Of a stretch of 16,342 nt of DNA, positions 14,816 through 16,342 are shown one piece after another (the first letter of the stretch is position 1; each line of letters opens with the position of its first letter). This stretch comes from Cytophagia bacterium (lineage in GTDB: Bacteria > Bacteroidota > Bacteroidia > Cytophagales > Cyclobacteriaceae). The notes under the pieces were generated by a model, which was not told the origin of the DNA, did no database searches, and saw only the letters and a program-made list of their open reading frames with translations. Location: NCBI GenBank assembly GCA_013373005.1, contig JABXIP010000316.1, positions 1-16,342 of the forward strand, given 5' to 3'. The position numbers and the translations under genes are program-made.

Positions 14816-14846
14816 TTCAAGGTTTCACTTTGAGTGAAGCCTTGAA
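14816..14846. repeat. Hairpin of 13 bp after the 207-residue membrane protein gene
   Basis: TTCAAGGTTTCAC (14816-14828) pairs with GTGAAGCCTTGAA (14834-14846), with one G-U pair and the 5-base loop TTTGA. It begins nine bases after the stop codon at 14807, where a terminator would sit, but no U-run follows. It may act as a 3'-end stabilising stem or as a weak terminator. Confidence 0.6.
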
Positions 14847-14861
14847 TTACTGCCGCAAACA

Positions 14862-14966
14862 ACCTTTGACAAACTTGAATTTAGTAGCATGCACAGCAGC
14901 TGAAACACTAGAGAAGCCTTTGGCTAAAGTTTGTCAAAGGTCAGTGTTAAGCAACTGTGCAGCTAC
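14862..14966. repeat. Interleaved inverted repeats with pseudoknot-like order
   Basis: Arm A (14862-14876, ACCTTTGACAAACTT) is an exact 15-bp complement of A' (14927-14941). Arm B-C (14884-14909) is an imperfect complement of C'-B' (14943-14966), with GTAGC.TGCACAG and AACACT as its matched blocks. The order A, B-C, A', C'-B' means the two stems cannot nest: they must form a pseudoknot or alternative structures. A small AGCC/GGCT stem (14915-14925) sits inside. It may be a structured RNA, or one repeat element inserted into another. Confidence 0.6.
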
Positions 14967-14972
14967 TTTTCC

Positions 14973-15037
14973 ATCCTGAGTTTACCTAAGGATCGGCCCT
15001 GTAGTCTAGTTAGGCTGATCCCTCGATTCCTCGGGAT
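14973..15037. repeat. REP-like cluster of adjoining hairpins
   Basis: Three stems adjoin. ATCCTGAG/CTAAGGAT spans 14973-14993 with loop TTTAC and one mismatch. GGATCGGCC/GGCTGATCC spans 14990-15021 with a 14-base loop and one G-U pair. ATCCC/GGGAT spans 15018-15037. Neighbouring stems share bases, so they compete. The CATCCTGAG...AAGGATC pattern resembles dispersed extragenic repeats common in Bacteroidota genomes; whether it recurs here needs the rest of the genome. Confidence 0.5.
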
Positions 15038-15142
15038 AGAAAAATCATACTTCATAAGTTTCCGAATTCACCAATTACCAAGTTCACAAATCAACCACTT
15101 CCCTAATTATCCAAACCCGAAACTTTAATCATTGAGCCTCAG

Positions 15143-15173
15143 TTGTATTTGCGTTGTTAAATCCTGACCTTTG
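15143..15173 (+). promoter_or_regulatory. Candidate uvrA promoter
   Basis: TTG at 15143-15145 and GACCTTTG at 15166-15173 are spaced 20 bp apart. This fits the Bacteroidota TTG / TAnnTTTG layout except for the first base of the -7 box. The implied start gives a leader of roughly 20 bases before ATG 15201. No SOS-type LexA box is evident. Confidence 0.4.
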
Positions 15174-15200
15174 TCGATTCTGCTTCTGCAGCCTGCTCTG

Positions 15201-16342
15201 ATGGAAAAATTCAAAGAAAATGCGACAATAGAATCTGCCCCGATAGATATTTCCGGGCATGAGAATATTGAGGTTTTTGGTGCCCGTGAGCACAACCTGA
15301 AGAACATCGATATTACCATTCCGAGAAATAAACTGGTTGTCATCACCGGTATCTCTGGTTCTGGCAAGTCTTCATTGGCCTTTGACACCATCTATGCCGA
15401 GGGACAACGCAGGTATATGGAAAGCTTTTCAGCCTATGCCCGCTCCTTCATTGGCGATATGGAGCGACCTGACGTTGATAAAATTAATGGGCTCAGCCCG
15501 GTTATCTCCATTGAGCAAAAAACCACCTCAAGAAACCCAAGGTCTACTGTTGGCACGCTGACGGAGATTTATGATTTTTTGAGACTTTTATACGCTCGAG
15601 CCGGTATCGCTTTCTCCTACCTCACCGGAAAACCGATGATCCGCCAGTCAGAAGATCAGATCATCGATCACCTCATCAAGAATTTCGAGGGCAAAAAGCT
15701 GATCATCCTGGCTCCAGTAGTTAAAGGTAGAAAAGGTCATTATCGTGAGCTATTTGTTCAGATCCGCAAAATGGGTTTCACAAAAGTCCGTGTTGACGGA
15801 GTGGTGATGGAGATGGTGCCCAAAATGCAGGTAGACCGTTATAAAACCCACGACATTGAAATAGTCATTGACCGAATCATTACAGATCCAAGTGATCGTT
15901 TCCGCATTGCTCAAAGTGTGAAAACCGCTATGAGCCATGGCAACGGGGTAATGATGGTTCGTGACGAGGATAACGAAATCCATCATTTCTCAAAATACCT
16001 AATGGACCCGGAAACCGGTCTCTCTTACGATGAGCCCGCACCCAATAATTTCTCTTTCAACTCACCCTATGGTGCTTGCCATACCTGTAATGGGTTGGGT
16101 CAGATTGAAGAAATCAGTAAAGAAAGCGTAGTTCCAGACCCGAATTTGAGCATTAGCCGAGGTGGTTTGGCTCCTTTAGGAGACTATCGTGATATCTGGA
16201 TTTTCAAAAAGCTGGATGCGATTCTCAAAAAGCACAAAGCTAATCTTACAACACCTATTAAAGACCTGCCAGAAGGTGTTTTAGATGTTTTACTCTATGG
16301 TGATGATGTACCTGTTGCAGTAAGCTCTAAGAAATATCCGGG
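15201..16342 (+). CDS. uvrA: UvrABC excision repair ATPase subunit A, N-terminal part (3' end outside window)
   Basis: The frame runs from ATG 15201 to the window edge (380 complete codons); an in-frame stop at 15165 bounds it upstream. The first ATP-binding half shows VFGAREHNLKNIDITIPR, Walker A GISGSGKSS (50-58), FDTIYAEGQRRYMESFSAYAR, and the VISIEQKTTSRNPRSTVGT signature. The UvrB-binding region follows (about 132-245), then FSFNSPYGACHTCNGLG with C293/C296. UvrA dimers scan DNA for bulky lesions and load UvrB. The CxxC pair that in E. coli precedes this one is absent: there is no cysteine at all before residue 293, and the equivalent stretch reads YLMDPETGLSYDEP. Related Bacteroidota UvrA proteins may also have a reduced first zinc site, so this is probably natural. 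Confidence 0.98.
   Translation, partial: MEKFKENATIESAPIDISGHENIEVFGAREHNLKNIDITIPRNKLVVITGISGSGKSSLAFDTIYAEGQRRYMESFSAYARSFIGDMERPDVDKINGLSPVISIEQKTTSRNPRSTVGTLTEIYDFLRLLYARAGIAFSYLTGKPMIRQSEDQIIDHLIKNFEGKKLIILAPVVKGRKGHYRELFVQIRKMGFTKVRVDGVVMEMVPKMQVDRYKTHDIEIVIDRIITDPSDRFRIAQSVKTAMSHGNGVMMVRDEDNEIHHFSKYLMDPETGLSYDEPAPNNFSFNSPYGACHTCNGLGQIEEISKESVVPDPNLSISRGGLAPLGDYRDIWIFKKLDAILKKHKANLTTPIKDLPEGVLDVLLYGDDVPVAVSSKKYP

Larger units (their letters stand above)
14808..15200. other. 393-bp gene-free region rich in inverted repeats
   Basis: No frame here carries a protein with recognisable composition, and the short open frames are not supported. The region holds one simple hairpin (14816-14846), two interleaved inverted-repeat pairs (14862-14966), a run of adjacent hairpins resembling dispersed extragenic repeats (14973-15037), an A/C-rich plain stretch (15040-15130) and a candidate promoter for uvrA (15143-15173). 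Confidence 0.7.

Noticed and set aside
14999..15037. tRNA-like segment (D-arm-like GTAGTCTAGTTAGG and T-loop-like TCGATTCC)
   Set aside because: The two pieces are too close to hold an anticodon arm, and no acceptor stem closes around them. Overlapping hairpins of a REP-like element explain the pattern better.
14779..15128. Two overlapping short open frames in the repeat-rich gap
   Set aside because: They run through hairpin arms, overlap each other, and show no conserved composition or start signal.
15125..15391. Open frame of 88 codons on the - strand over the uvrA start
   Set aside because: It is antisense to conserved UvrA sequence including Walker A and ends in the uvrA leader.
1..16342. 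Mobile element, prophage, CRISPR array or defence island
   Set aside because: I found no transposase, integrase, recombinase, phage or Cas-like protein, no regularly spaced repeats and no obvious change in codon use; genes are ordinary chromosomal types.

Overview
The window looks like a chromosomal segment of a Bacteroidota bacterium, probably a free-living Cytophagales- or Flavobacteriia-type organism. The evidence is the gene content: a FecI-type ECF sigma factor paired with a FecR/DUF4974 anti-sigma factor, a LytS/LytTR pair, tandem DUF1080 domains, and outer-membrane barrels ending in Phe. The start regions also lack clear Shine-Dalgarno sequences, and several starts are preceded by motifs resembling the Bacteroidota -7 box TAnnTTTG. 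The lineage below phylum is a guess. I see no transposase, integrase, CRISPR array, rRNA or complete tRNA, so this appears to be ordinary chromosome and not an island.

Left part (1-5603, all + strand). The window opens inside a membrane protein whose last transmembrane helix is followed by a long coiled-coil periplasmic region; it is probably the C-terminal part of an M56/BlaR1-like protein and ends at a good intrinsic terminator. Next come a secreted protein with two DUF1080 (3-keto-glycoside hydrolase-type) domains, a TIGR01777-family NAD(P)-dependent epimerase-like protein, and a LOG-family nucleotide phosphoribohydrolase whose stop codon overlaps the start of a HAD phosphatase gene (TAATG). 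A strong bidirectional terminator closes this block against a convergent gene for a secreted TPR-like protein.

Middle part (5611-12162). A LytS-type histidine kinase and a LytTR response regulator form a tight + strand pair, with a direct repeat upstream as a possible binding site. Their stop codon interlocks with that of a convergent four-gene - strand locus. Read in its own direction, that locus encodes an ECF sigma factor, a FecR anti-sigma factor, a small outer-membrane barrel, and a second barrel carrying an N-terminal STN domain and a long charged linker. This is the most interesting system in the window. In known FecI/FecR systems the STN domain that talks to FecR sits on a TonB-dependent receptor. 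Here no plug or receptor is visible, and the STN domain is joined directly to a small barrel paralogous to its neighbour.

Right part (12220-16342, + strand). A near-perfect 19-bp palindrome with a third overlapping half-site lies directly before a polytopic membrane protein gene. That gene overlaps the start of a small winged-helix regulator gene, which is followed by a membrane-anchored endonuclease/exonuclease/phosphatase protein and a small unknown membrane protein; the four probably form one operon. A 393-bp gene-free stretch (14808-15200) follows. It is dense in inverted repeats, including two interleaved (pseudoknot-like) pairs and a REP-like cluster of hairpins. The window ends inside uvrA.
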